DNA of 64,000 nt from assembly GCA_009763385.1 (NCBI GenBank), contig CM019827.1:118553964-118617963 (forward strand). The letters run 5' to 3'. Made by a program: the position numbers and the translations under genes. Of the stretch, positions 44,725 to 56,344 are shown in pieces (positions within the stretch are counted from its first letter, which is position 1; every line of letters begins with the position of its first letter). This DNA comes from Coix lacryma-jobi var. lacryma-jobi (taxonomy: Eukaryota > Streptophyta > Magnoliopsida > Poales > Poaceae). The notes below the pieces were generated by a model. That model did not search any database, was not told the origin of the DNA, and saw only the letters and a list, made by a program, of their open reading frames with translations.

Positions 44725-45932
44725 CTCCACTAGTAGCCAATTAGGCTATCCGCACTCATCATCCTCTATTTGCATCCTCTATACATCCTAGTCATCAAGA
44801 TTCTCTTCTCTATACATGTTTCTTCTGCACCCACCATCCTCTATATCTTATACTCTATACCAACTACCAATAGCGGCCCCACTTGTTATCATCTATAAAT
44901 TTTATCTAAATATATTCATGTGTGATCTTGTTTTGAAGTATTTATTAAAACAAATTTAATGATGTAATCGGAATTTAATTTGGTTTTACGGTTTGTAAGT
45001 TATAACATTTTTTGTTACCTAAAAAAGTAGGGCCCACCTCAACTCTCTCACATGCTCTCTCCCTCTCTGTCTGGTCTGCCGCATGCAATACACCACCGTA
45101 CATCCTGTACAGCTCCAAATCTAGTGCACAGAGGGCGCCGACTGCGGTTTACAGTTGTGTGCAGTTGTGTATAAAGTATCCACTGTAGCTGTTTGATGCT
45201 CTATATAATACTGCAGTGCAGTTTAGAGTATCGTGGTGCAGCCAGTCTTAGGCATGTGGGTGGGGTGGGGTGGGGTGGGGGGATGGTCATGGCAGAAACA
45301 AAAACAGAGCAGCGAGTGGCAAGTCGTCGGCCGCAATCAGCGCCGTTGGCTGGGTGTTGCCAATTACTGTAGGCATGGTGGATCTCTCCTCGCGTCGCAG
45401 CGCAGCAGCATGTTATGTTTCTGGCGCCCAACTGGCTGGCCAGATTCCGAGCATCGTTTTCGGACTTGTCTGCTGGTGTGCACATGGGCTGGAGCGGAGC
45501 TGGATGGGAGAGTCTGGACGCTTACAGCTAGGCCAGGCATCCATCCTCTCTATACCTCGAAGACTATACATATACATATACATATACATATACTGTCGAG
45601 GTCAAGAATAGAATCTTTACATTGTGATTGTGTTGGATTCACTCATGGCTGTAGCTCAAGCAAAGTGTACCAGTGACCGAAATGAAACAAATTGGGCTGC
45701 TGGCTACATGTATATACTGTATTATCCATGAATGAATGAAACTGCTATCCAATCCAAGTAGGACTAGTATAATTTTTTTTTTTGAGAGAAAAATTGATCG
45801 ATCAGGGTCCGGGCCTCCGGGGTAACAAAACTGTCATATTAGTCAGTAGTAACAAAACTGACTGTCTGTCTCATTGTTTTCTTTTTGTGTTTTTTTCTTT
45901 CTATAATAAAATAATGCACTGTATGTCGTCGT
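44725..45932. other. spacer with a G-rich run and short ATACAT repeats
   Basis: 44745-45220 reads like an old MITE (CATCCTCTAT motifs), but its ends are unclear. 45258-45282 is GGG/GGGG repeated five times with single T spacers, a possible G-quadruplex. 45566-45595 is a CATATACATATA run. Frames at 45201-45676 are not gene-like. The 3' UTR of the DUF1685-like gene occupies the right end. Confidence 0.4.
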
Positions 45933-47005
45933 CTAACACTCCTGTCGCACGTTGCACGCGACAGCCTGCGCCCACATCCTCAGCTGGTCCTTCATCTCCG
46001 CCGCCGACTGCGCCCTCGCCAGCGCCGGCCGCCGCACCTGGTGCCACGCCTCCGACAGGTAAGGCCGCCGGGGGCTGGTGCTGGTGCTCTGGCTCTTGTG
46101 GCTCTTGGTCTGCTGCTTGAGGCCCGGGAGCACGTCGGCCAGGCTTTCCCTCAGCTCCTCCTTGTCGAAGACGAAGCCAAGGTCCCTGAACCCCTGCACC
46201 TCGATGGACTCCAGGTCGCTGGAGCTCTTCCACTTCTTGTCCTGGAACTGGAACTGGAAGACGCTCGCCTGCTTCTTGCTGCAGCACCGGGCCACCGGCT
46301 GCTGGTTCAACGACGACCCGCGGACCTCGCCGCCGGGCGTCCTCTGCTCATCCTGCTGCGCCTGGTGCACATGAAATAGATCGAGTACAGCTGAGCTGAC
46401 AAGGCGGGAAGGTCGTCGGAAGGAAGGAACCAGGAACGCACCTTGGTGGAGGTGGGCGGCGTCGGCGTGTGCCTCCCCAGCGTGGTGTGCGAGTGCCGGA
46501 GCAGCCTGGGCATGCTGGGCGTCGGCTTGTTGGTCTGCCGCCGCCCGTCTCCCCCGAGCAGCGCGGCGGACGAGGGTGCGGGCATGGACGGCGCCCGGCG
46601 CAGCGCCGACGTGCCGCCTCCCTCCGCCATCCGTGTTCGCAGGACGCCCTTGTAGATGGAGCTCCAGTTGAGGTCATCGTCGTCCACCTCATCCGCTGCT
46701 GCTTGGTTGCCACTGGCAGCGCGAGCACCTGCTCCGTCATCCATCGTCATGGGCATGGGCAGCTCCGTCTCCATGGTCATCCCGACGCGAGACGCCGGGA
46801 GCGAAGGCGTCCGGAGCAGCCGCCGGCCCCCTAGCCTGGACGGCGGCCCCGCCGAGCTCGACCCTGTGGAGGTGGACGGCGACCTGGGCAGGTGCGGCGG
46901 CGTCTTCTTGTTGTTATTGGTGACGAGGGTGTTGCTGAAGAACCAGTACTCGTCCAGCAGGTCCAGCGCTGGGGCTCGCGGGAACGGCGGCGAGCTGCAG
47001 CTCAT
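45933..47005 (-). CDS. DUF1685-like plant protein, 2 exons, 330 aa
   Basis: Exons are 46442-47005 and 45933-46361, with one phase-0 intron (GTGCGT..CCAG). I chose the ATG at 47005 because MSCSSPPFPRAP is followed by LDLLDEYWFFSNTLV, the short N-terminal motif with a conserved aromatic pair seen in this family. The frame is open further up but reads into Leu/Cys-rich low complexity. The middle is Ser/Pro/Thr-rich with several RAPSMP/RTPSLP motifs. The C-terminal domain has DLESIEVQGFRDLGFVFDKE, ELRESLADVLPGL, YLSEAWHQVRRP and MKDQLRMWAQAVA, which I take as DUF1685. Function is unknown. A 30-base homopolymer (47213-47242) lies about 210 bases upstream of the ATG, in the leader or promoter. Confidence 0.82.
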
Positions 47006-47212
47006 GTTGATGGCCGGCCTGATGGTGGTCAGCTCAGATCGGCTTGATGCCGGCGGGCGGATGGTCTCTCTGTACTGCTTCTCCACCAGCTGGCTTGTAG
47101 CTGGTCCTGGTATGGTGGTATAGCCACTAGTACACCTACAGGCAGGGGCAGCTGCTGCTTGTTTTCTTGTGGCAACGCAACACAGGAGCAAGAGCAGGAA
47201 CAGCAACAGGAT

Positions 47213-47243
<31 letters not shown>

Positions 47244-47640
47244 TCTGGGGAGGTCTCCTTCCTCCTCTGGTTTTGTTCTGCAACTGGTCGCTACGGAGTC
47301 CTTCTTGAGCTGCTAGCCAGCCAGTCATGCCATGCATGCCACATGGGATTCCTTCACTGGATCACTGCTGACGAGCTGACGACGACCGGATCTGATCATT
47401 GCGTGCTCGCATCGCACATGATTGATTGCTACTCCTGCCTGCTACGATGCTGATGACGAGGCATCTTACCATCATGTTCCTGGTGGATTGCTAGCTACTA
47501 CTCCTACGTACTGTATATACATCGCGCTCCCCCCTGCAGCGCCTGATAATGGTTGCTGTGGCATGTGTTAACATCAGCATGAAGCTTGTCTAGTAATTTC
47601 TTTTTGCCCAAGACCTACTGTATGCACAACTCAAGTGACA
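47006..47640. other. upstream region of the DUF1685-like gene
   Basis: It contains the G homopolymer (C on the gene strand) and otherwise unremarkable sequence. No promoter element can be placed with confidence. Confidence 0.4.
47213..47242 (+). repeat. homopolymer of 30 G
   Basis: An uninterrupted run of G follows GGATG. On the DUF1685-like gene's strand it is a C run about 210 bases before the start codon. It is either a genuine slippage-prone tract or an assembly product. Confidence 0.9.
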
Positions 47641-47657
47641 TACTCCCCCCGTCCCCC

Positions 47658-47688
<31 letters not shown>

Positions 47689-47927
47689 GAGTCGTTTCGG
47701 GATGCGTGCTGGTCAAACTTTCTCAACTTTGACTGAATTTATACAAAATATGTGCAATATTTTTATCTTCAAATAATTTTATTATAAAAGTACATTCAAA
47801 AATCTATCCAATGATACTAATTATGTAACATAAATATTAATACTTTATTTTATATATTTGGTCAAAGTTGATATCTGTTGACTTTTTGGGAAGCGAGAAT
47901 GACTCTTTTTTAGGGACGGAGGGAGTA
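47641..47927. mobile_element. Stowaway MITE, family S1, with an expanded C run
   Basis: The ends are TACTCCC and GGGACGGAGGGAGTA. Just inside the left end the normal CCGTCCC is followed by a run of 26 C (47653-47678) and 10 A. The rest matches the copies at 22300 and 50552. Confidence 0.88.
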
Positions 47928-48128
47928 ACCAGCAAAGCCCAGGATGCAACCCAAGACATGTGTCCTTTTCCAAGGTTCTTCACGCCACTTAGACTTTTAC
48001 ACACCAGTTGAGGTTGAGTTGACTTGATCCGTTCCATCTTCATCGTTTCCCTCTTCTCCTCATGTCTCTTGCAACTTCAATGTGAGGGTGTTGACTGCGT
48101 ATAGCTTCACTCTTGATATATTAGGAGA

Positions 48129-48160
<32 letters not shown>

Positions 48161-48167
48161 TATATAT
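47928..48167. other. spacer ending in ATT/TA microsatellite
   Basis: No gene is visible. (ATT)n and (TA)n lie at 48130-48167, directly at the edge of the inverted-repeat element. Confidence 0.4.
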
Positions 48168-50489
48168 GACCCCGCTATTTGGAGCGCAGCGCTCTAAATA
48201 CTGTTTAGAGCGTCACCAGGCATCAGACAACCTCATTCCCGCAACCGTAATAGTTACAGCTAGTTCTCATCCTGCAACCATAAAAGTCAGCCATACCATT
48301 CTTTCTTTCATCCGCAACCATAGAAGTTACTGTTAATTCTTATCCCACAACCATAAAAGTCAGCCGTCTCTCTTCCTTCCGTAACCGGAAAAGTTATTAC
48401 TGGTTCGCAACCAAAAAATAACCGTAAAAGCTGCTAATTTTGATGCTACAACCATAAAAGTTAGCTGCCAAATTGTTGCAACCGACCAACCGTAAAATCT
48501 GCGGCTTTAATTGTTGCCAACAAATCAAATCAGTATATCACTATCACGACGTCAAAAATCATCTCATTGGACTACCTACTTTCTTTTACTCCTTGGTGAT
48601 AGGTCAATAGGAGTAATCTTTCTTATGATTTTTGTTACTCTTTGGCAATAGGTCCAGTAGGAGTAATCATCATTCTTATGATTTTTGTAGCAGTAATATT
48701 TCTTCCATATTTCTAATGATTTTTGTTATTGACGAGTAGTAATAATTACTGGATTTCACAAACCGTAATGTTTGAATAGAAGTCGGCTAATCACATATCC
48801 AAGTGGTAAATTAATATAAATCAACATTTCTGATTATGCATCAATATATACAAAAAATCAAAAAAAATAAAAAATATTAAACATGTGTACAATGTTGCCC
48901 TCTGTATAAAAAAAAGACGGTCAATAGTTGCAAACCGTAATAATAACTGAACTGAAATCAGCTCAGCACGTGTATATTCTAATAGTATAAATTCAAAAAT
49001 CCGTTAAGTATATCACTCAATCATACAACACATGGTAATACAAAATACATACACATCCGATTGGATCCCTGATAATAATAAATCTATAAAACTCCATGGT
49101 GGATCCAGCTCGCAGCGACACCTCACTGATGGCAGCTTCCACGTTAAGTAATACTGCTTATTACTAATATGAGTAGTAGCAATAAGAGTAAACCTTCCGC
49201 TAATTTTTATAGGAGTAATTCTATAGATGATGCTTACTGTAGTAGTCATTTGACTTTTACAAGCAGTAATAACAGAACAAAAATAGGTAATCATATATTT
49301 TCGAGCAGCAAACTTATCAAATCATAATTTTTTGGTTTACAAAAGTATATTACAAACTCAATATTTGTGTGCAAAATTATATTACAAAATCCCTAGCTCT
49401 TATCAGTGATTAAATTCACAACAAGAAGAGGAAGAAAGTAGCATGAAATTCAAAAAAAGACATCGAAAATCCATAAGTAGATCTCAACATCCATGGAGTA
49501 AATCTTGCCAAGGTCCGAGCCAGCACCGGTGGCGTCTACAATAATCAGCAAGAAAAGTAACAAAATCAAACTGTAACATGTCCTCATTCGTCGGCAATAC
49601 ACACGAATTCATCTGTATTTGTACAAATAAAACTCAGCAAAAAAAATTGAATCTGCCAGACAAGTGGAACGGTGCATCGAAGCCACGGAAGTAGGATGTA
49701 GGAGCTGCTCGCTAGATTTGACGAGACATTGGATCTGTGTCGATCAGTACCAGATATTGGATCTCTGGTCCGTTGTTGCCTCTAGATCCGTATGTCGTGG
49801 AGGTGTTGGTTGCCGCCCTGTTCCCCGCCACCCGCTGTTGGGGTCGGAGCAGAGCCGCGACATCGGAGTCGGAGTACGAGAGGGCCGCCGCAGCCACCAT
49901 TGGCCCCTGCATGACCCTCGCCAGTGGTGAAGAGGACCGTGGTGTCGCCCTCTGTGGCCGTCGGTTTGCCGTGCCACCACCCAGATGTGCGGAGGTAGCA
50001 AGGCCCACGACCGGATGCAGGCGCCACCACCATGGAGAAGCAGGCGATGTCGCGTCGGATCTGCCAGATCAGGAGCCCACCATCGCTGATGCAGCTTCAG
50101 GGGAAGGATGAGCCCCGGTGCTGCCTCGATGTGGAACGTACGGCGTGCGTTGGGAAGCCGCCGCCGCCGCCGCCGCTCTGATTTAGACGGAATTTTAGGG
50201 GAAATAAGAGAGAATTAGGTTTAGTAAGTTATTTATACTAGGTAGAAACTTTATGGTTACAGATATATATTTACAGTTACGGGAACGTGGGATGAGTTAT
50301 ATATGGTGTAGCTGATGTTTTGCATTTATAGAGTGAGTTTTATGGTCGTGGACTAGAGTTTTATGGTTGCGGGTTCGGAAAGTTAGTTACACTAAATTTT
50401 ACTATTGTGGGATTTAATTTACGGTTACGGGATTTAGATGGTCGCTGACGCTCTAAATAATATTTAGAGTGCTGCGAGCTAAATAGCAG

Positions 50490-50491
<2 letters not shown>
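48168..50491. mobile_element. nonautonomous TIR element with mirrored subterminal motif arrays
   Basis: The left end GACCCCGCTATTTGGAGCG and the complement of the right end GACTGCTATTTAGCTCGC match over about 48 bases (roughly 85%). Each end also contains its own small palindrome (CTCTAAATA..TTTAGAG). In the left 350 bases a motif like CAACCATAAAAGT or CAACCGTAAAAG recurs about nine times. In the right 250 bases its complement (TTTTATGGTTG, TTTACGGTTACGGG) recurs about six times. The middle is AT-rich, with a GC-rich block at 49640-50190 that may be captured sequence; no transposase is visible. Flanks on both sides are (TA)n, so the target duplication cannot be read. The class (hAT, Mutator or CACTA-like) is undecided. 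Confidence 0.75.

Positions 50492-50551
<60 letters not shown>
50492..50551. repeat. (TA)n(CA)n microsatellite
   Basis: About 20 TA units are followed by about 8 CA units. A second (TA)n(CA)n tract follows the Stowaway element at 50806-50851, so the MITE is bracketed by near-identical compound microsatellites. Confidence 0.9.
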
Positions 50552-50806
50552 TACTCCGTCCCATAAAAAGAGTCGTTTTGGGATGCGTGCTGGTCAAACT
50601 TTCTTAACTTTGACTAAGTTTATACAAAATGTGTGCAATATTTTTATCTCCAAATAATTTCATTATAAAAGTATATTCAAAGACCTATCCAATGATACTA
50701 ATTTTGTAACATAAATATTAATATTTTATTGTATATATTTGGTCAAAGTTGAAATCTGTTGACTTTTTGGGAAGCGAGAATGACTCTTTTTTAGGGACGG
50801 AGGGAG

Positions 50807-50808
<2 letters not shown>
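50552..50808. mobile_element. Stowaway MITE, family S1
   Basis: TACTCCGTCCCATAAAAAG and TTTAGGGACGGAGGGAGTA are the ends. The interior is about 90% like the copy at 47641-47927, including GGGATGCGTGCTGGTCAAAC. Confidence 0.9.
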
Positions 50809-50851
<43 letters not shown>

Positions 50852-51876
50852 TTTATACCGTATTAGCAAAACTACTTTTAAAATTGTCACGATCTTGTTT
50901 GTCTACACATAAATACACTCTAATCCACGTGGATTGGAGTGGACTAGTGGAACGTGACTAAATTCTACTCCGATATCTCCCAAACCACGTGAATTGAGAC
51001 GTATTTATGTGCAACCAAACAAGACTTTAAGAGGTTTTTAGACAAGTTTCAGGAGTTTCTTTTAGGAAGCCATCTGGGGGCACTTTATTAATTTGAAAAA
51101 TAGGATTATTATCGTTGATAGATGGGTACACTAAGAAGGTGAAATAGACAATTATCATAGGTTGAGGGTTAAATATACGGTTATATAGTATGACATCCAT
51201 CTTTTATTTTTTTCTCTTCCTTTATCTCTAACTACTTGAACCGAGACGGTGGTGAGGCAGACAATATACGAGCAAAACATTTAGAAGCCGATAGAGAAGT
51301 CGTGTCAAAGAGAGCTTTAGATCCATCGTTGGAACAGTATTTTTCTCTCACAACAAAAGTCGTTTTAGCTTATTAGCCGGCTCATAAGTCCAGCCGAACA
51401 TAACCATTTATAGTGTGCGCACAATTTAGATAAAATTCAGTTTCCGAAGGAGATTTTTTTTATATATGCAAGGAGATACTTCGTGTAATTTTTTGCAACT
51501 ACATTTGATGCTAGATAATTGCATTTTTTTCATCCATATTTCTTCTATGACCTATGTAAAGTTTAGTAACACGGTGGCACCTATCGGGCTTCTAATAGTA
51601 ACACAAGAAATGCACTCAGGGAATTCCGTCTTCCGATTTACCTCCATGTGACCATGTGTTGCTGCAAGACTAGTCTAGTTAGTGGGCTGGTTTCTCAAGC
51701 GCACTCCAAATCCTTGATTGCCTTTCTTCTTGGGCATTCTTTATCCATGGGCCGGCTGAGTGAGGTGGGCCTCGTCAGAAAGTACAGGCCTCCCTAACAT
51801 AAGACGTGTAAATGTGATATTCGTGTTGGGCTAATATAGGAAAAAGTCTTCTCCTTTTATCTCTCTATATACTTAT
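50809..51876. other. spacer
   Basis: (TA)n(CA)n lies at the left edge. No gene is visible. CACGTGGATTGGAG/CACGTGAATTGAG near 50928-51000 hints at an older inverted-repeat element but cannot be bounded. Confidence 0.35.
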
Positions 51877-52216
51877 TACTCCCTCCATTCTAAATATAAG
51901 TCATCCAAGAATCTTAAAAAGTTAAAATTTTAAAGTTTAACCGAATTTATATAATAAGATAATAATATTTATAATATCAACTAAGTATCACTACATTCTT
52001 CATTAATTATATTTGTATAGTATACTTTTTTTTGAGGAAACAGGAGGGGTCAAGACCCCTACTGGAATATATTAACAAAAAGAAACTGTACAAAGCAGGA
52101 CCCAAAAGAAAAATAATATAAATCTTTATGTTTTTTCTAGAATTTTGGTCAAACATGAGATGCTTTGACTTCTAAGATTTCTAAATCAACTTATAATTTG
52201 GAATAGAGGGAGTGTA
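51877..52216. mobile_element. Stowaway-like MITE split by a LINE tail
   Basis: TACTCCCTCCATTCTAAATA and TATAATTTGGAATAGAGGGA are inverted ends. The element is longer than its relatives because about 95 bases of LINE 3' end are inserted inside it. Confidence 0.8.
52026..52120 (-). mobile_element. truncated LINE 3' end inside the Stowaway element
   Basis: On the plus strand T8 is followed by GAGGAAACAGGAGGGGTCAA and then GACCCCTACTGGAATATATT, the reverse of a common plant LINE tail. No flanking duplication can be read with certainty. Confidence 0.6.
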
Positions 52217-52800
52217 CTGAATTGTTGAAGTGATCTGATTTTACTCTTGAACTTTAAGACTACATATTTTTCTCTGATACACCCAACCGGATATTCAAGG
52301 TCATAGGAGCAGATATTTTCAGCATGGGCGAGCTTGCAAAGTTTTTTATTAGCAAGGGAGGAGTAGCTAGCATAAATTGGGACACACAGACACACACACA
52401 CAGAGAGTGAAGTCGGTTATTCAATTGGGTTCAGCAGCATGCACATACATACATAGGAGGAACCGGGGGGTAGCGAGCCGGCCGGCCACCTTTAATATAA
52501 TGGATGGCGCTGACGAACGGTAGGGCATCAGCAAAATTGGGAGCTGCTGCTGCTTGTGATAGATGCAGGGAATGCATAGCTTTAGTAGGATTATTATATT
52601 TGTTCCAATGCAAGTCCTCCGAATCAATCGATGCATCATGAAATGGATCCGAGACACGCCAATAATCCCAATCCCACCCACTGCACGGGCAGGGCATGAG
52701 GCATTGAGGCCGTAGCGCAGGCCTCCCCCTCTCCGTATATACATCACTTGCTCTGATGTTATATTAGAAGATAGAGAGACAGGCAGAAGTTACATATATT
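52217..52800. other. upstream region of the NAC pseudogene
   Basis: A CTCCGTATATACATC stretch at about 52732-52746 could be the old TATA region, about 65 bases before the start codon. Nothing else is recognised. Confidence 0.4.
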
Positions 52801-54690
52801 ATGGAAGGCGCCGTCGCCGTCGCCGTCGCCGTCGCCGCCGCAGCAGGAGGGTCGGGAGGTTCATCGTCGTCGTCGTTGGTGTTCCGCGGGTGCCATCTGC
52901 CGCCGGGCTTCCGATTCCAGCCCACGGACCAGGAGATCATCGTCTGCTACCTCAAGAAGAAGATCGCTGGCACCGCCGCCTCCGTCACCTCCATCATCGC
53001 CGACGTCGACATCTACAAGTTGGACCCATGGGACCTCCCTGGTGAGTCAACCGCCGGTGGTGTAGTCGTCGTTGAGAACAATTCAGGCCGAGGCCGCTGT
53101 CAGCTAGCATCTCGATCTTCTCGTTGTCTTGTCCGCTACATATATACTCCGTATACTATACTATGTCGTATTTATATACGTGCTGCATGCATTTCTGTGC
53201 ATGGATGCAGACAAGGCCCTGTTCGGCGGCGAGGGGGGCGAGTGGTTCTTCTTCAGCCCTCGCGACCGCAAGTACCCGACAGCGAAAAAACCGTAACCGG
53301 TAGCGACCGTAGAGTCTATTTTAAAAGTCTAAAAGTTTTTAAAAAACTTCAAATTTTTTGTACCAATAGTGCATCACTAGATGTGTATTGTACCAAAATT
53401 TGAGATTCAAACAACTTTTATAAAAATTCATATGAAAAAAACAAATTTGTTTTTTTCATATGAATTTTTATAAAAGTTGTTTGAATCTCAAATTTTGGTA
53501 CAATACACATCTAGTGTTGCACTATTGGTACAAAAAATTTGAAGTTTTTTAAAAACTTTTAAGTACTAATATTTAGACTTTTGAAATAAACTATACGGTC
53601 GCTACCGGTTGCGGTAATGCATTTCTGGCAAGTACCCCAACGGCGCCCGCCCCAACCGCGCGGCGGGCTCCGGCTACTGTGGAAGGCCACCGGCACCGAC
53701 AAGCCCATCCTGTCGATGGCGGCCGCCGGCGCGCACTGCCGGTGCCTGGGCGTCAAGAAGGCGCTCGTCTTCTACCAGGGCCGCTCACCCAAGGGAAGCA
53801 AGACGGAGTGGGTCATGCACACGAGTACAGACTCCTCGACACCACCACCAACGCCGCCAACTCCAACTCCATGAGGCTGAGGGTATGTATGCATTACAGC
53901 TGGAAGGTGGATCTGTCATCTCGTACCACCACCCACTTCATCTTCGATCATGCAAATGCAAATGATGCATGCGTGCAGCTTGACGACTGGGTCCTCTGCC
54001 GCGTCCGTAAGAAGGGCGTCTCCTTGGGCCCGGCGGACATGGACATGGACATGGACGACGACACCGCCTCCACCACTGCCACCGGCCACCAGTCCCACCA
54101 CCACCACCACCACGCTGAGACATCATCGATGGAGATGGCAGCGGCGGCGGCGGCCGCGCACATCAGGGAGGTACCTCGGGTAGTACTACATCATCAGGAC
54201 GACGACGACACCGGCGGCTTATTTGGCTTCGGCGACATCATCGACGACGACTACTGGAACAACGACGACGACGGACGCCTGCTGCAGTACCTTATAGCCG
54301 GCGGGTCGGCGTCGTCCCCTCACAATAACAATATGCATGCCCTACAGCCGCAGGACGACCGCCGCCCTTCTTCCGCCGCCATAGCAGTAGCAGGCCAACA
54401 TCAGAATCTGCAGGGTCAGAGCGCCGCCAGCCATCACCATGGGCAGCTGGTCTCCGTGCTGGAGTCCATCAAGAGGCCGGAACCTGTCGTTCCAGGCCAT
54501 CGACGAGCTCTACCTCCTCCAGCAGCCCAGCACCAAGCGTGCCAACTGCATGACGACGACGACGATGCTCAGCACCCGCAGCCGTAGGGGCGACGACCAC
54601 CAACACGCCGGCAGCAGCATGTCGTCGTCCTCGCCCTCGCCCACGTGTTTCTCCATATCCGACGACACCGACGACGCCGGTGTTCTATAG
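52801..54690 (+). pseudogene. NAC-domain transcription factor, broken by a MITE and frameshifts
   Basis: The original layout was exon 1 52801-53041, exon 2 53211-53882 and exon 3 53978-54690. Exon 1 gives LPPGFRFQPTDQEIIVCYLK and ADVDIYKLDPWDLP (NAC subdomains A and B). Exon 2 gives EWFFFSPRDRKYP, NGARPNRAAGSGY, then WKATGTDKPI and GVKKALVFYQGRSPKGSKTE. Exon 3 gives LDDWVLCRVRKKG and an acidic/His-rich tail ending NLSFQAIDELYLLQ. Breaks: a 350-base fold-back MITE after RKYP; a 2-base gain (TG) near 53678-53681, in the GYW codon region; a 2-base gain (AC) near 53818-53822; and a shift near 54471-54482. The MITE brings a stop within a few codons, so the protein would end inside the DNA-binding domain. 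The first NAC subdomains and start codon are intact. Confidence 0.85.
53278..53627. mobile_element. fold-back MITE in the NAC exon, 10-bp target duplication
   Basis: GCAAGTACCC lies on both sides (53268-53277 and 53628-53637), and removing one copy restores the NAC reading RKYPNG. The 350-base element is almost one long palindrome. The arms run from AACCGGTAGCGACCGTA at both ends to a centre near 53448 (CATATGAAAAAAACAAATTTG and its complement). Its only marked asymmetry is in the outermost bases. A 10-base duplication suggests the Mutator group. Confidence 0.9.
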
Positions 54691-56344
54691 CTAAGCTACC
54701 TATATAATACGTATAGCGCTACTCCCTGGATCATGCTGGCTGCACTTCATCATATATATATAATTGCACTACTCTCCTTTTCTGAGTATATAATTATACA
54801 TATATATTTATTATATATGTGGTTTAATATAATTATATACTAAGAATACAAAATAAATAAACAAAACTTTGCTATTTTTTTATATAGGGGTAAAATGGTC
54901 TTTTTACCCCATATTTAACACCGTTACCTCTCAAAACTGACGGAAGGTTATATTCCTAAATAAATTTTATTTTGAGACCAGATTCCCAAATTCAAATAGA
55001 AAGAGGCCACATTCCTAAACACAATTTTTTTTGGAGACCATATTCCTAATTCTCTCATATATGTATGCATGCAGTATTGCAGTGCAAGAGCAGAGCAAAT
55101 AACCCCATCATCCACCAGCCTGCAGCTCCGGGCTCCAGCCTCCGGCCAGTGTTTCATCCAACAGCACAGCAACTAGAGTAGTACACGCGCGTGATGGATC
55201 GAAGAAATAAAAGCAGGAACTGCAGCATAACGCATCATCTGTATAAGTATATCAGTACGACACGAACGACGTACATGAAGGATTATTCAAGAAACATCAA
55301 GCGATTCATCGTATCTTATCAGAAAGAAAGAAAGAAAGAAAGAAAGATAGCATCCTCTCCTGGCAACTATTCAAGATTATCGACTCCTCATACTTTGCAG
55401 GGTCTTCAGATTAATCCTCGCTAGCTCTACTACCCACCCTGCCGGCTGCCCGCAGACGACTCGAGATCCTTTTCCTTAATTCGCACCGCGTGCCAAACCT
55501 GCAGTCACCACAGCATGCAGATGGCTTTTATAATAGACATAATGCAGATTGAACCTACACACACTATTTCCTGGATAGTTCGACTGAGGCTTGCAATTTG
55601 ATAGCCGTGCCATTACATTTACAAGCATGACTGTAATTAGATTACATACATATAAGAAGCAGAGCAGGCAAGAACATTGTGCGACATGCATGTATGCATA
55701 TATACCTACAGCTACTGAAATTAAAAAAAAAACAAGTAGTGATGTTTCAGGATATCGATCAGGACCCTCCATTTCCAAACAGAAATGTCTATATTAGTAG
55801 TGGAATGAGAGATCAGGACATGCATCTATGCAGGCTCAATCTATACCCGAACCTATCTGTCTTCAAAAGTTCAGAACCTCTACTCAAACAAAATTTATTT
55901 CATTCTCCATCTCAGTTTCAAAGAAACAATGACGGCAGTACTAAAGAAGAAATGAACCTGCCAGCTAGTTTCAAAGAAACAAATATATGACGATAGTAGT
56001 ACTAATGAACAAATGAACTTGCCAACTACAGTAATAATATAAATATTAACTCAAAACATGAGAATCAGTTAGAAGACATAACATGCAACAACGAACTATG
56101 TAGTACAAGTATATATAGTTCTAGTTCCTCAAAATTTCTTCCAGATCTAAATAAACTAGTCCCAAAATTGATGAAGGTGGCATCACTATGAATATAATCT
56201 ACCTGCATGTCTAACCATGCATGAGACAGCTAGCGATCCGAGCATGTTAGTCATGTAAATATCACAGCTAGCACATGTGGCACAGCAGAGCAGAGGAATT
56301 GATTGATCGGAGACGAAATTGGATGGACTCGTACTGTACTGTAC
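54691..56344. other. spacer, possibly holding the 3' exon of DUF1618 copy 1
   Basis: 54890-55050 contains a short repeat (CATATTCCTAA, CACATTCCTAAACAC) that looks like a low-copy element. 55320-55345 is (AAAG)n. A short terminal exon for the DUF1618 gene at 56345-57563 should lie somewhere in 55400-56340, but I could not place it. Confidence 0.35.

Noticed and set aside
53679..54587. 302-codon ORF in the NAC locus as an independent gene
   Set aside because: It starts out of frame at an internal ATG and reads the real NAC exon 3 only because the frameshifts bring it back; it also crosses an intron.
55730..55780. Short minus-strand exon to complete DUF1618 copy 1
   Set aside because: A possible acceptor gives only two residues before a stop and has no similarity to the last exon of copy 2.
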